Below are positions 1 to 6,546 of a stretch of 8,825 nt of DNA, one piece after another. The translations under genes and the position numbers were made by a program. The notes under the pieces were generated by a model. The model did no database searches and was not told the DNA's origin. It was given only the letters and a program-made list of their open reading frames with translations. Source of the stretch: Nitrospirota bacterium (GTDB lineage: Bacteria > Nitrospirota > Nitrospiria > Nitrospirales > UBA8639); contig JAOUNC010000094.1 of the NCBI GenBank assembly GCA_029881175.1, forward strand, positions 1-8,825, given 5' to 3'. Position 1 is the stretch's first letter. Every line of letters begins with the position of its first letter.

Positions 1-1746
1 CAATTCCCGCTCAAGCGAAATTCTTCCGTCGCCAAGCACAACTTCCTGTGAACCCTTTCCGCCTTGGAGATACGTGAAGTACTCCCTGGCTATCCGGTCC
101 ACGTCAGGATTGATTTCGTAAAATCGATAGGTATCGCCGGGCTTGGAGTACGCCGCAATCGTGCCAACCCCCAACCCGATGTTCCCGACGTACAGTCCCC
201 CTTGCTGAGCCCTATCCTCTAGCTTGTTCAACCTCAGTTGTTGGGGGTGACGGCTGATGGCCAAGCTGATTCCACTGAAGGGCCCGTAGTAGGCCGTCGG
301 GTAACTCTGCATCCGTGGAATAAGGAATTGCCTGCCATGGCTGATGCGCCCGTGATAGAGGAACCGGGTAGCAAACTCCGTCCCGCTATCCGTCTCATTG
401 ACTCGCAAGACACCGTAGAAGTTCCGCGTGGTCAAGATGTTGCTTTCTTGCTGCTCCTGAATATGCAAACCCAAAAAGCCTACCAGCGCGGCAATCCCCC
501 CAATCCAGAGAATGCCTCCAGACCACAACACGAGGGGTGATCGACACAGGTCCCTCGCCCGATACAGGCAGAGCCCCAGGAGCACCATGGTGGCTACCAG
601 CCCCAGGTGAAATTCCCAGTAACCTTTAAAGAGAAGCGGTGCGATCAAATTCACGAACACCCCGCCCAAGGCCCCGCCCAGCGCAACCATCAGGTAGAAG
701 GATGTGAGATAGCTGGCAGGGGGCTTGAGGCGAACCAATTCGCCATGGCAGACCATGCAACAAGCAAAGAGTGCCACGGAATAAATGGCAATCTGGATGT
801 ACACATTCAACTCCACTCCCCCATAATCCTGAAGCAGCAGGTAGACCACTGTAGCAAGAGCTAGGAGGAGGACGGGCACCCAGACTCGTCGGTTGTACCA
901 TCGAGGGTGATCGAAACACAGAATGAAAGAGATGAGGTAGAGGCTCAGTGGGAGAACCCAGAGAAACGGAATAACCGCAATGTCCCGACAGATTTGATTG
1001 GTGCTCGCGAGGAGGACCCCTGATCCGCAGGCTGCAAGGGCGAGGATCAGCAGACTCTCCGATAAGGGCGGCTTCTTGGTTGCTGAATTCTCAGGAGTCT
1101 CGGAAGAATCGTTCTGCGTGGCCAATCGAAACAGTGGTATGCCCCCCCAGGCACACATCACCGCATACAACCCATACCCGGCAGACCAGAAGACGGTCTG
1201 CGTATTTAACCCCAGTTTTGGCTCTATGAAAAACGGATAGGAAACCAGTCCCAAGAGAGAACCAAGATTCGATAAGGCGTACAACCTATAGGGTGACAAA
1301 GTCGGATGGACTCGGGTGAACCAATATTGCAGAAGGGGGCCTGAAGCCGAGACTAGGAGAAAAGGGACCCCTATGGTCACCACGAGGAGCAGAACAATTG
1401 CCAGCATTGGATTCTCGCTGCCATCCGGTTTCCATGCCTCCCCTGGGGTGATAGGAAGAAAGGCCAGGGAACACACCACCAAACTCAGATGAACGAGTGC
1501 CTGATGCCGAGGGGAGAAATGGCTTGCGAGAAAATGTGCGTAGGCATACCCCGCAAGGAGAGAAACCTGGAAGAAAAGCATGCACGTGGTCCAGACCGCC
1601 GGTGTACCACCAAACCAGGGAAGAATATACCTGGCGATAATAGGCTCAACTTGAAACAGCAGAAAAGCACTCAGAAAGATCGCCAAGGCGTAGGGGGTGA
1701 CAGCCAGCATGGATGGTTTTCGTGGAGAGGAAGTCGTCAACATCAT
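1..1746 (-). CDS. Fused polytopic membrane / spermidine synthase-like protein (3' end outside window)
   Basis: 582 codons are open from the ATG at 1746 to the left edge, with no stop, so the C-terminus is missing. Residues about 15-430 form repeated hydrophobic segments. The first contains FLSAFLLFQVEPIIARYILP, followed by WFGGTPAVWTTCMLFFQ, which is characteristic of proteins annotated as fused MFS/spermidine synthase. After the last membrane segment come RNFYGVLRV (441-449), LYHGRISHG (463-471) and a Rossmann SAM-binding loop, GNIGLGVGT (521-529). The acidic YEINP (543-547) and GDGR (572-575) follow. Family knowledge: the soluble domain resembles polyamine aminopropyltransferases, but the substrates of the fused membrane forms are not established. 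Expected location is the inner membrane. The start is set by a double ATG (1746 and 1743), and I see no good Shine-Dalgarno; translation may be coupled to the small ORF ending at 1763. Family assignment is confident; the reaction is not. Confidence 0.9.
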   Translation of the reverse strand, partial: MMLTTSSPRKPSMLAVTPYALAIFLSAFLLFQVEPIIARYILPWFGGTPAVWTTCMLFFQVSLLAGYAYAHFLASHFSPRHQALVHLSLVVCSLAFLPITPGEAWKPDGSENPMLAIVLLLVVTIGVPFLLVSASGPLLQYWFTRVHPTLSPYRLYALSNLGSLLGLVSYPFFIEPKLGLNTQTVFWSAGYGLYAVMCAWGGIPLFRLATQNDSSETPENSATKKPPLSESLLILALAACGSGVLLASTNQICRDIAVIPFLWVLPLSLYLISFILCFDHPRWYNRRVWVPVLLLALATVVYLLLQDYGGVELNVYIQIAIYSVALFACCMVCHGELVRLKPPASYLTSFYLMVALGGALGGVFVNLIAPLLFKGYWEFHLGLVATMVLLGLCLYRARDLCRSPLVLWSGGILWIGGIAALVGFLGLHIQEQQESNILTTRNFYGVLRVNETDSGTEFATRFLYHGRISHGRQFLIPRMQSYPTAYYGPFSGISLAISRHPQQLRLNKLEDRAQQGGLYVGNIGLGVGTIAAYSKPGDTYRFYEINPDVDRIAREYFTYLQGGKGSQEVVLGDGRISLEREL

Positions 1747-1762
1747 GGGGTTTACTGCAATG

Positions 1763-1870
1763 TTAGGCGTGAAATCGAGTGGGAATGCGGCATTCTTGGC
1801 ATGAGGATTTGGCAATCAACACAGAGAACTGTTCGGCTGCACTGAAGGTCTTAACTTCTGGCCCTGTCAT
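1763..1870 (-). CDS. Small 35-aa ORF with CxxC, upstream of the membrane/spermidine synthase-like gene
   Basis: An ATG at 1870 opens 35 codons ending in TAA at 1763-1765, 16 nt before the start of the large membrane gene and in a different frame. It has a strong ribosome binding site, AGGAGA (plus positions 1879-1884, minus strand), 8 nt before the ATG, whereas the downstream gene has none visible. The peptide starts MTGPEVKTFSAAEQF, includes SCQEC (a CxxC pair), and ends PTRFHA. There is no signal peptide or membrane segment. I do not recognise a family. It could be a leader peptide that delivers ribosomes to the next gene, a small metal- or redox-active protein, or a chance ORF. The ribosome binding site and tight spacing are the only support. 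Confidence 0.4.
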   Translation of the reverse strand: MTGPEVKTFSAAEQFSVLIAKSSCQECRIPTRFHA

Positions 1871-2262
1871 CTGATCGTTCTCCTGGCCAGCATCAGCTCG
1901 CCATCAACAGCTGCCTTTCATTTCTTATGGGGAAACCTTGAAATGATACCTGGTATCTCTACATCCTTCCAAGCATTCTTCAACATAGCGGCCATTCAGC
2001 GGATAGCTTAATTGTCAGCAGACGCCCAGATGAATGCTTTGGGGAGGAATAGGTACACCTAGCGTTCACCGCTCTCGTCGCTCACCCTTCATACAGGAGG
2101 GACTCAGCGAGGACGATCATACCTCAAAATCACTCAAATAAGCATTGGGGTTGAACGATTGGAACGTCAGATGGCCAGCGTGAGACAGTGAGACAATACT
2201 GCACAAGATTCGACGGGCATTCACCGGTTACAGATAAATGGGTGGATCAGCAGAGCAATCTA
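1871..2262. other. Intergenic stretch without a supported gene
   Basis: All short frames here are interrupted and none combines a ribosome binding site with a convincing peptide. The stretch holds the upstream region of the 1763-1870 ORF, a short palindrome at 1945-1957, and an 8-bp tandem duplication of GTGAGACA at 2180-2195. No clear -35/-10 pair was found on the minus strand, where a promoter for the membrane gene would be expected. Confidence 0.6.
1945..1957. promoter_or_regulatory. 13-bp palindrome, possible operator
   Basis: GATACC and GGTATC flank a single central T, giving a perfect palindrome about 75 bp upstream of the 1763-1870 ORF. Its size and position would suit a binding site for a dimeric regulator of the membrane gene transcript. 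No regulator is known or encoded beside it, and a palindrome this short can occur by chance. Confidence 0.2.
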
Positions 2263-2290
2263 ATTGAGCCGACTTAGAAGTCGGCTCAAT
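2263..2290. terminator. Perfect hairpin, probable factor-independent terminator or transcript end
   Basis: Arms ATTGAGCCGACTT (2263-2275) and its exact complement (2278-2290) are separated by 2 nt, giving a stem of at least 11 bp with a tight loop. It lies 69 nt beyond the stop of the GH15 remnant, where a terminator for the minus-strand genes to its right would be expected. The downstream bases on the minus strand (TAGATTGCTC) are only weakly T-rich, so termination is likely but not textbook. Confidence 0.5.
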
Positions 2291-2359
2291 CGATTATTAC
2301 GAAGGAATATTGAGGACTACGGCTAACAACCAGCCTAGAAATGGCCCTCGATGTCCATC

Positions 2360-2836
2360 TCATTGGAAGGTTTTCCCTTTTTCCGTGTATCGGAAGACCG
2401 TCCACACCAAAGCGGAATGACTCCAGGTGAGAGGGGATACACCAAGCGGTGAACCGGTGATGGGATGAAGCTGTTCGGCAAGTACCCCGGAAGGCAGCGC
2501 ATTTTTTCCGCATCCGCCCAAATAGGGAATGGCCGCTTGAAGCTCCTGCTGACTCGCTACTTGATCGATCGCATATTCTACAAGCCAGAGGGTGGAAATA
2601 AACCATGGATTTCCGGGAATATCTTTTGGGCTATCCTCTGCGCACTGATAGATATCCCCCTGGCATCTGGCACAGCCTTCAATAGAAGTCTTGAGCCAGA
2701 GCTCCTCGCGCACAGCGTTGGCTGTGGCAATCATTTTCGGATCTTTAGGGTCCAAAACTCAAAGAGTGGCCACACTTAAAAGACTGATATCAATGACTTC
2801 ATTAAGTTGATACCCCTCACTTGAATCCAAGCCCAA
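2360..2836 (-). pseudogene. Decayed 3' remnant of a GH15 glucoamylase-type gene
   Basis: The last 131 codons (2360-2755) read as the C-terminal part of a GH15-related protein: DPKDPKMIATANAVREELW, then PGNPWFISTLWLVEY, then AEQLHPITGSPLGVSPLTWS. GH15 proteins hydrolyse alpha-glucans or trehalose, and the glutamate of the AEQ motif (codon 2474-2476) matches the usual catalytic base position. The frame is broken by TGA at 2759-2761. GH15-like sequence continues on its far side in the same frame (NEVIDISLLSVATL), where a Trp codon would fit, so TGG to TGA is the simplest explanation. Another TGA lies at 2837-2839, and only 65 nt separate it from the next gene's stop. The N-terminal several hundred residues, including the catalytic acid region, are absent. 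GARYE-type positions read CARCQ here, also suggesting relaxed constraint. GH15 identity is confident; loss of function is inferred. Confidence 0.78.
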
Positions 2837-2904
2837 TCAGACCATTCGCTTGGCTAGAAACTATCCAATTCTTGATGATTCAACATCTACGCAACAGGGC
2901 AGAC

Positions 2905-3363
2905 TTACCCAAGAAACTCGGCAAGCGCTTTGTCATATGATTGCGTCAATTCCTTCAGAGTTTGATCCATACCAGTTTGAAGCACAAGTTGGTCTTCCCC
3001 TTTTGCCGACTTCATCGCTTCGATTTGAAGTTGAAGCTCTTCACCTTTCTTTTTCAGTTCACCAAGAATCTCGTTCAAGGCTACCGTAGGTTCAGCCCCT
3101 GATCCATCTTTTTGAACATGATCGACGAGTTTCGCATGCTTGTCTTTGAGTTGAACCAACTTGTCGTCGACTCCCTTCAAATACGTCGTGAGAGTCTCCC
3201 CAGTCAGGGCTTGCTGTGTTTCCACGACGGCTTCGTTTTCCAATGGAATGTCTTTCCCCGTCAACCGGGATTCCGAGGACGTGCCTAATTCGGAATTACT
3301 ACAACCAACCACCATCATACAAACGAGCCCGACACCAAGGTTTCCTAATACAGAATACTTCAT
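2905..3363 (-). CDS. Small coiled-coil-rich lipoprotein of unknown function
   Basis: 152 residues from the ATG at 3363, chosen because it has GGAGAG 6 nt upstream and begins a classical lipoprotein signal peptide: a lysine at position 2, a hydrophobic run, then the lipobox VVGC with Cys21 as the lipidation site. The mature part starts with a Ser/Thr/Glu-rich linker. It continues as charged, heptad-like helix: residues about 60-95 include LVQLKDKHAKL, and about 105-152 include LGELKKKGEELQLQIEA. It has no other cysteine, enzyme motif or membrane segment. It is expected to be anchored in the outer or inner membrane facing the periplasm. The same frame stays open upstream to an ATG at 3480, but that would bury the signal peptide. 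No family recognised; a structural or scaffolding envelope role is a guess from the coiled coil. Confidence 0.8.
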   Translation of the reverse strand: MKYSVLGNLGVGLVCMMVVGCSNSELGTSSESRLTGKDIPLENEAVVETQQALTGETLTTYLKGVDDKLVQLKDKHAKLVDHVQKDGSGAEPTVALNEILGELKKKGEELQLQIEAMKSAKGEDQLVLQTGMDQTLKELTQSYDKALAEFLG

Positions 3364-3369
3364 ATTTTT

Positions 3370-3375
3370 CTCTCC
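3370..3375 (-). promoter_or_regulatory. Ribosome binding site fixing the lipoprotein start
   Basis: GGAGAG on the minus strand lies 6 nt before the ATG at 3363. It supports this start over the in-frame ATG at 3480, which has only a distant AAGGAA. Confidence 0.65.
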
Positions 3376-3516
3376 AGACTTGTAATCGTACTTTGTCAAA
3401 TAGCCCATTATTGTGTAGAGGAGCTTGCCGTCATCACCTCCTGAACCTAAGATGCTCGCACCACCTGAAACGTTCTTCATTTTTCGTTGCAGGGTATTCC
3501 TTTTTCCTTACCTCTG

Positions 3517-3547
3517 TCCCTCCAGACGCCCAAAAGGCGCGGAGGGA
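3517..3547. repeat. Imperfect hairpin between two exported-protein genes
   Basis: Outer arms TCCCTCC (3517-3523) and GGAGGGA (3541-3547) enclose inner arms CGCC (3527-3530) and GGCG (3536-3539), with a 5-nt loop and a small asymmetric bulge. It sits 28 nt beyond the stop of the 3575-3856 gene. No T-run follows it on the minus strand, so it is a poor intrinsic terminator. It could be an mRNA-stabilising or attenuating structure between the two genes. Confidence 0.45.
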
Positions 3548-3574
3548 AAAGATAAATTCTTTGAACGTACGGCC

Positions 3575-3856
3575 TTAAAAGGTCAAGAATGTCTTAACCC
3601 GTCCAGCCGCCACAGTTTGACAATTTTCTTTCGCCAACATCAGTTGTCCAATACTCGCATCTAGTGGAATGCGACCAAGACAAGCTTTCAGAGAGTCTTG
3701 AACACTTTCTACCGCGTTGGATTTAAGAGCTTTGTCTTGTAAGGCCCTTGTCCCTTTGTCCGGTTCAGCCGCTGAAGACCCTATGGGCAGAATCAGTGGG
3801 AGGACCATCAAGGAGGCGATTACAATCGAACGTGTGATAAAAAGATCATGTTTCAT
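3575..3856 (-). CDS. Small exported two-cysteine protein of unknown function
   Basis: 93 residues from the ATG at 3856, with a strong AAAGGAG (3864-3870, minus strand) 7 nt upstream. Residues 1-30 are a Sec signal peptide: Lys2 near the N-terminus, hydrophobic core IVIASLMVLPLILP, and an SAA cleavage site before Glu31. The mature ~63-residue protein is helical and charged. It has two cysteines, Cys59 in LKACLGRIPLDAS and Cys79 in LAKENC, which could form one disulfide in the periplasm. The CLGRIP-DAS-GQLMLA pattern looks like a conserved core of a small family, but I cannot name one. It lies between a stand-alone response regulator (84 nt upstream) and a lipoprotein (211 nt downstream), all on the same strand. 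Signal peptide and start are secure; the function is unknown. Confidence 0.82.
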   Translation of the reverse strand: MKHDLFITRSIVIASLMVLPLILPIGSSAAEPDKGTRALQDKALKSNAVESVQDSLKACLGRIPLDASIGQLMLAKENCQTVAAGRVKTFLTF

Positions 3857-3863
3857 GGCAAAT

Positions 3864-3870
3864 CTCCTTT
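3864..3870 (-). promoter_or_regulatory. Strong ribosome binding site of the exported protein gene
   Basis: AAAGGAG on the minus strand, 7 nt before the ATG at 3856. It is one of the best Shine-Dalgarno matches in the window, suggesting high expression. Confidence 0.7.
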
Positions 3871-3940
3871 GTTAGTGGATGAAGAATGAATGACGCACAC
3901 CTCGTGGGAATCACGATGCAGCGTTCGTTTGAAATCCTCA

Positions 3941-4459
3941 CTAAGCGCAAGATAATTGTCGTTGTGCGATGGCATCCGTCACCGAGGCTATTAATGCTCT
4001 GACATCAACCGGCTTCAACAAATAATCGCTGACACCTTGTCGCCTCAATGAAATCTCCACCTCTCGATCGCCAATTCCCGTTAAGACAATCACTGGAATA
4101 CTAGGGTATTCTTTTTGGAAAGAGGCAATGGCCTCGAATCCGTCAACCTTGGGCATGTTGAGGTCGGTAATGATCAAATCAACCGCTATGGAGGTTTCCC
4201 CGCTGCTCAACACGTTGATGGCTTCCTGCCCGTCTTCGGCTTCCAGGATGTCATATCCAGCATCCTCCAGTATGAGCCGGAGGAGCTTCCGATTAGCCGA
4301 TTCGTCATCCACCACGAGAATGCCTCCCAACGATTTCTTTCTGGAAACCATTCCCACTGATTGGTTCATCAACCGCCTTGAAGGTAACCCAAGGACTTCA
4401 ACCTGGTTGATAGCCTCTCCTTCTTGTATTTCCAGATTTGATGCAGCTTGAGGTTTCAT
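3941..4459 (-). CDS. Stand-alone receiver-domain response regulator
   Basis: 172 residues; a single CheY-like receiver domain spans about residues 46-168, with no DNA-binding or enzymatic output domain. All the key residues are present: the acidic pair Asp51-Asp52 in ILVVDDE, the phosphoacceptor Asp99 in IITDLNMPKVDG, Thr127 in VIVLTG, and Lys149 in LLKPVD. A 45-residue N-terminal extension, polar and probably unstructured, precedes the domain. It may be real or may reflect a start that is too early: Met31 and Met37 are alternatives. The ribosome binding site at 4459 is modest (AAGGAA about 12 nt upstream). Such proteins relay phosphate from a histidine kinase by protein contact, in the cytoplasm. 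No kinase gene is in the window. The 84-nt gap to the exported protein gene suggests possible co-transcription. Confidence 0.92.
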   Translation of the reverse strand: MKPQAASNLEIQEGEAINQVEVLGLPSRRLMNQSVGMVSRKKSLGGILVVDDESANRKLLRLILEDAGYDILEAEDGQEAINVLSSGETSIAVDLIITDLNMPKVDGFEAIASFQKEYPSIPVIVLTGIGDREVEISLRRQGVSDYLLKPVDVRALIASVTDAIAQRQLSCA

Positions 4460-4608
4460 TAGAAGTCTCTTTCCTTGATGAGTGCTTTACGCTCTTTGAA
4501 GAATTCAGATTCAACCTACTTGAGACACACGACGAATAAGTAGGATGCCGAGGCAGTTTCCAGACAGATTCCTTTCCGCCTATGAATGACCTACCCCGCA
4601 ATCATTCT

Positions 4609-4716
4609 TTACGTTTGACTCAATGCAGGCTTAGGTGGTCTTTCTATGAAGGATGCCCATACAGACGCACCCCAAAAGAGGAACATCAGTCCTTGGAGGG
4701 CTTCAACTTGATACAT
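4609..4716 (-). CDS. Candidate 35-aa single-pass membrane protein
   Basis: An ATG at 4716 opens 35 codons to TAA at 4609-4611. GGAG (4724-4727, minus strand) sits 7 nt before the ATG. The peptide begins MYQVEALQG, has a hydrophobic segment LMFLFWGASVWASFI (about residues 10-24), and ends in a Pro/Lys-rich tail, ERPPKPALSQT. This is the usual layout of a small single-pass membrane protein. It lies between ppnN's downstream ORF and the response regulator (149 nt from its start), on the same strand as both. No family recognised. The ribosome binding site and coherent topology support it, but a chance ORF of this length is possible. Confidence 0.42.
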   Translation of the reverse strand: MYQVEALQGLMFLFWGASVWASFIERPPKPALSQT

Positions 4717-4978
4717 GGAGGAACTCCGTTCTGTGACCGGGAAAGTCAGGAATGCCTTCTTCTCAAAAACCTGATCTGAAGACCAGCGTTACAATCGATG
4801 GTAAAACATTTCAGCGATTGCTGAGAAAAGGTTAGGCGTAGCGCGGCACGGACAGAGGAATCAGACGCACAGAGAAAAAACAGGAAAGTGCGAGGGATGG
4901 GAATGTCAATGTGGATTCATACGTCATACTCGCACCCTATACCCAAAACGAGATGACGTCAAGGAACATGTTCGCTTC
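4717..4978. other. Gap between the two small membrane ORFs, no supported gene
   Basis: About 260 bp between the 48-aa and 35-aa ORFs. It contains the ribosome binding site of the latter, a short hairpin TCAGC-GATT-GCTGA near 4810, and an isolated minus-strand TTGACA at 4904-4909 without a matching -10. No frame looks coding on either strand. Confidence 0.5.
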
Positions 4979-5125
4979 TCACTGCCCATGGTTCCGTAGG
5001 TATTCGCCAAAAAGAGCCAACCCACTCATCACTACGGCATAAGCGACATGAAGGGTGAGAATGCAGGCGGATAAAAGAAAGTAAGATCCTTTCCTTGTGA
5101 TCAGCCAGCCCTTCAGACTTTCCAT
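4979..5125 (-). CDS. Candidate 48-aa membrane protein immediately downstream of ppnN
   Basis: An ATG at 5125 opens 48 codons to TGA at 4979-4981, starting 23 nt after the ppnN stop. An in-frame TGA lies five codons before the ATG, so this start is forced. The peptide has a basic, amphipathic start (MESLKGWLITRKGSYF) and a long hydrophobic stretch from FLLSACILTLHVAY through MSGLALFGEYL (about residues 16-42). It ends with a short polar tail, RNHGQ. The layout suggests one long or two short membrane segments with the basic N-terminus in the cytoplasm. The ribosome binding site is weak (GACGGG), but the spacing suggests translation from the ppnN transcript. Family unknown. Confidence 0.5.
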   Translation of the reverse strand: MESLKGWLITRKGSYFLLSACILTLHVAYAVVMSGLALFGEYLRNHGQ

Positions 5126-5148
5126 CCCGTCAAGATTTCACCCGATGG

Positions 5149-6546
5149 CTAGGCGATAATTTCATAGCACGGCTTGAAATTCTGCTGATCGATTTTCATG
5201 CGGTGTTGATGAATGAAGGATTTGAGGAGCTCATCCATCAATTTCATAATTGTGGAATCCCCATGAATCTGAAATGGCCCATATTGTTCAATGGCATTGA
5301 GGGCTTGGGGCTTTACATGGCCTGCCACGATACCGGAAAAGGCTCGACGCAAATTGGCGGCTAATAGATGGATAGGTTGGTCGGCATGGAGATTCAGTTG
5401 TGCCATTGACTCATGCGTCGGTTCAAACGGCTGTTGAAATTCATGGTCGATGGTCAGGTGCCAGTTAAAGTAGAAGGCATCATACGTGCGTTTTCTGAAT
5501 TCCCGTACACGTTGGATGCCTGCAGTCATTTCAGCGGCCCCTCGTTGGGGATCATCGATAATGATGTGATACCGTTGCGCAGCTTGAGGGCCAAGAATTT
5601 CCTTGATAAAGACATCAATGGTGTCAAAATAGTTCGCACTGCCTTGTGGTCCCGTAAAAATAAGGGGAAAGGGCACATCTTGATTGTCTGGATGAAGAAG
5701 AACGCCGAGCAGGTAAAGAATTTCTTCCACCGTCCCCGCCCCACCGGGGAACACGATAAACCCATGTCCGACACGCACAAAGGCTTCCAGACGCTTTTCG
5801 ATATCCGGCATGATCACCAGTTCATTCACAATAGGATTCGGGGCTTCCGCCGTAATGATGCCCGGTTCGGTTACTCCCAAATAACGGCCATTTTTAATAC
5901 GTTGTTTGGCATGGGCAATAGTCGCGCCTTTCATCGGCCCTTTCATGGCCCCCGGACCACAGCCGGTACAAATATCCATGCCGCGCAAGCCTAGTTGATG
6001 CCCGACCTCCTTGGTATAGCGATACTCGATCTCGCTGATCGAATGTCCACCCCAGCACACCACCAAATGAGGCTCCTCCACAGAATGCATAATTTCGGCA
6101 TTCCGCAAAATATGAAAAATCGCGTTAGTGATCCCATTGGATGTGGTGAGATCAAATTTTTCATTGTGCTGAATTTCGTTATGCACATAGATGATGTCAC
6201 GTAACACGGAAAAGAGATGTTCTTTGATCCCTTGAATAAGTTCCCCATCGACGAACGCACTGGCTGGCGCATTGGTGAGTTCAAGCTTCACCCCACGATC
6301 CCGTTGTACCAAGGCAATATCAAAATCCGCGTAGCGAGCAAAAAACGCTTTGGTGTCATCTGTATCATTCCCACTGGTCAGGACTGCCAACGCGCTGTTT
6401 CTAAACAATTCATGGAGCCCCCCCTCGCTCGTCTCCCGGAGCTTCTCCACTTCCTGCTGTGACAGCATGTGCATCGCGGTGTCTGGAGTTACGCTAGCGC
6501 ATATCCCAGAGCTTAAAACGGTCTGTTGTAAGTTGGTTTGTTTCAT
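5149..6546 (-). CDS. ppnN: Pyrimidine/purine nucleotide 5'-monophosphate nucleosidase (PpnN/YgdH, LOG family)
   Basis: 465 residues, close to the ~454 of E. coli PpnN, and similar along the whole length. The N-terminal domain contains MLSQQEVEKL, ELFRNSALAVLTSG and RERGVKLEL-like RDRGVKLELTN. The central Rossmann LOG domain carries TGCGPGAMKGPMKGA (194-208), DIEKRLEAF (248-256) and the signature PGGAGTVEE (267-275) with its catalytic-type glutamates. A C-terminal domain follows from about residue 335. Family knowledge: PpnN cleaves nucleoside monophosphates to base plus ribose 5-phosphate in the cytoplasm. In E. coli it is bound and tuned by (p)ppGpp, so it links nucleotide salvage to the stringent response. 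The ATG at 6546 lacks a strong Shine-Dalgarno; homology upstream of MLSQ is weak but consistent with this start. phoU lies 90 nt upstream and a small membrane ORF 23 nt downstream. Confidence 0.95.
   Translation of the reverse strand: MKQTNLQQTVLSSGICASVTPDTAMHMLSQQEVEKLRETSEGGLHELFRNSALAVLTSGNDTDDTKAFFARYADFDIALVQRDRGVKLELTNAPASAFVDGELIQGIKEHLFSVLRDIIYVHNEIQHNEKFDLTTSNGITNAIFHILRNAEIMHSVEEPHLVVCWGGHSISEIEYRYTKEVGHQLGLRGMDICTGCGPGAMKGPMKGATIAHAKQRIKNGRYLGVTEPGIITAEAPNPIVNELVIMPDIEKRLEAFVRVGHGFIVFPGGAGTVEEILYLLGVLLHPDNQDVPFPLIFTGPQGSANYFDTIDVFIKEILGPQAAQRYHIIIDDPQRGAAEMTAGIQRVREFRKRTYDAFYFNWHLTIDHEFQQPFEPTHESMAQLNLHADQPIHLLAANLRRAFSGIVAGHVKPQALNAIEQYGPFQIHGDSTIMKLMDELLKSFIHQHRMKIDQQNFKPCYEIIA

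Noticed and set aside
1489..1845. 118-codon plus-strand ORF and other frames over 1-1746
   Set aside because: They lie antisense to the open 582-codon membrane protein frame, which has clear family motifs.
2465..2779. 104-codon plus-strand ORF over the GH15 remnant
   Set aside because: It is antisense to clear GH15 motifs. Degenerate sequence leaves long shadow frames.
3380..3480. Possible cyclic-di-GMP (GEMM) riboswitch upstream of the lipoprotein gene
   Set aside because: GACGGCAAGC superficially resembles the GACGCAAAGC core, but the paired elements and the conserved receptor segments of the class are absent.
4582..4779. 65-codon plus-strand ORF
   Set aside because: No ribosome binding site and a non-protein-like composition. 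It overlaps the minus-strand 35-aa ORF, which has a better ribosome binding site and topology.
4881..4909. TTGACA at 4904-4909 (-) as a promoter for the 35-aa ORF
   Set aside because: At 16-18 bp spacing the -10 position reads TTCCTG or similar, with no TATAAT-like match.
5413..5994. 193-codon plus-strand ORF
   Set aside because: It is fully antisense to ppnN, whose protein matches its family throughout. Its own translation shows no family motif.
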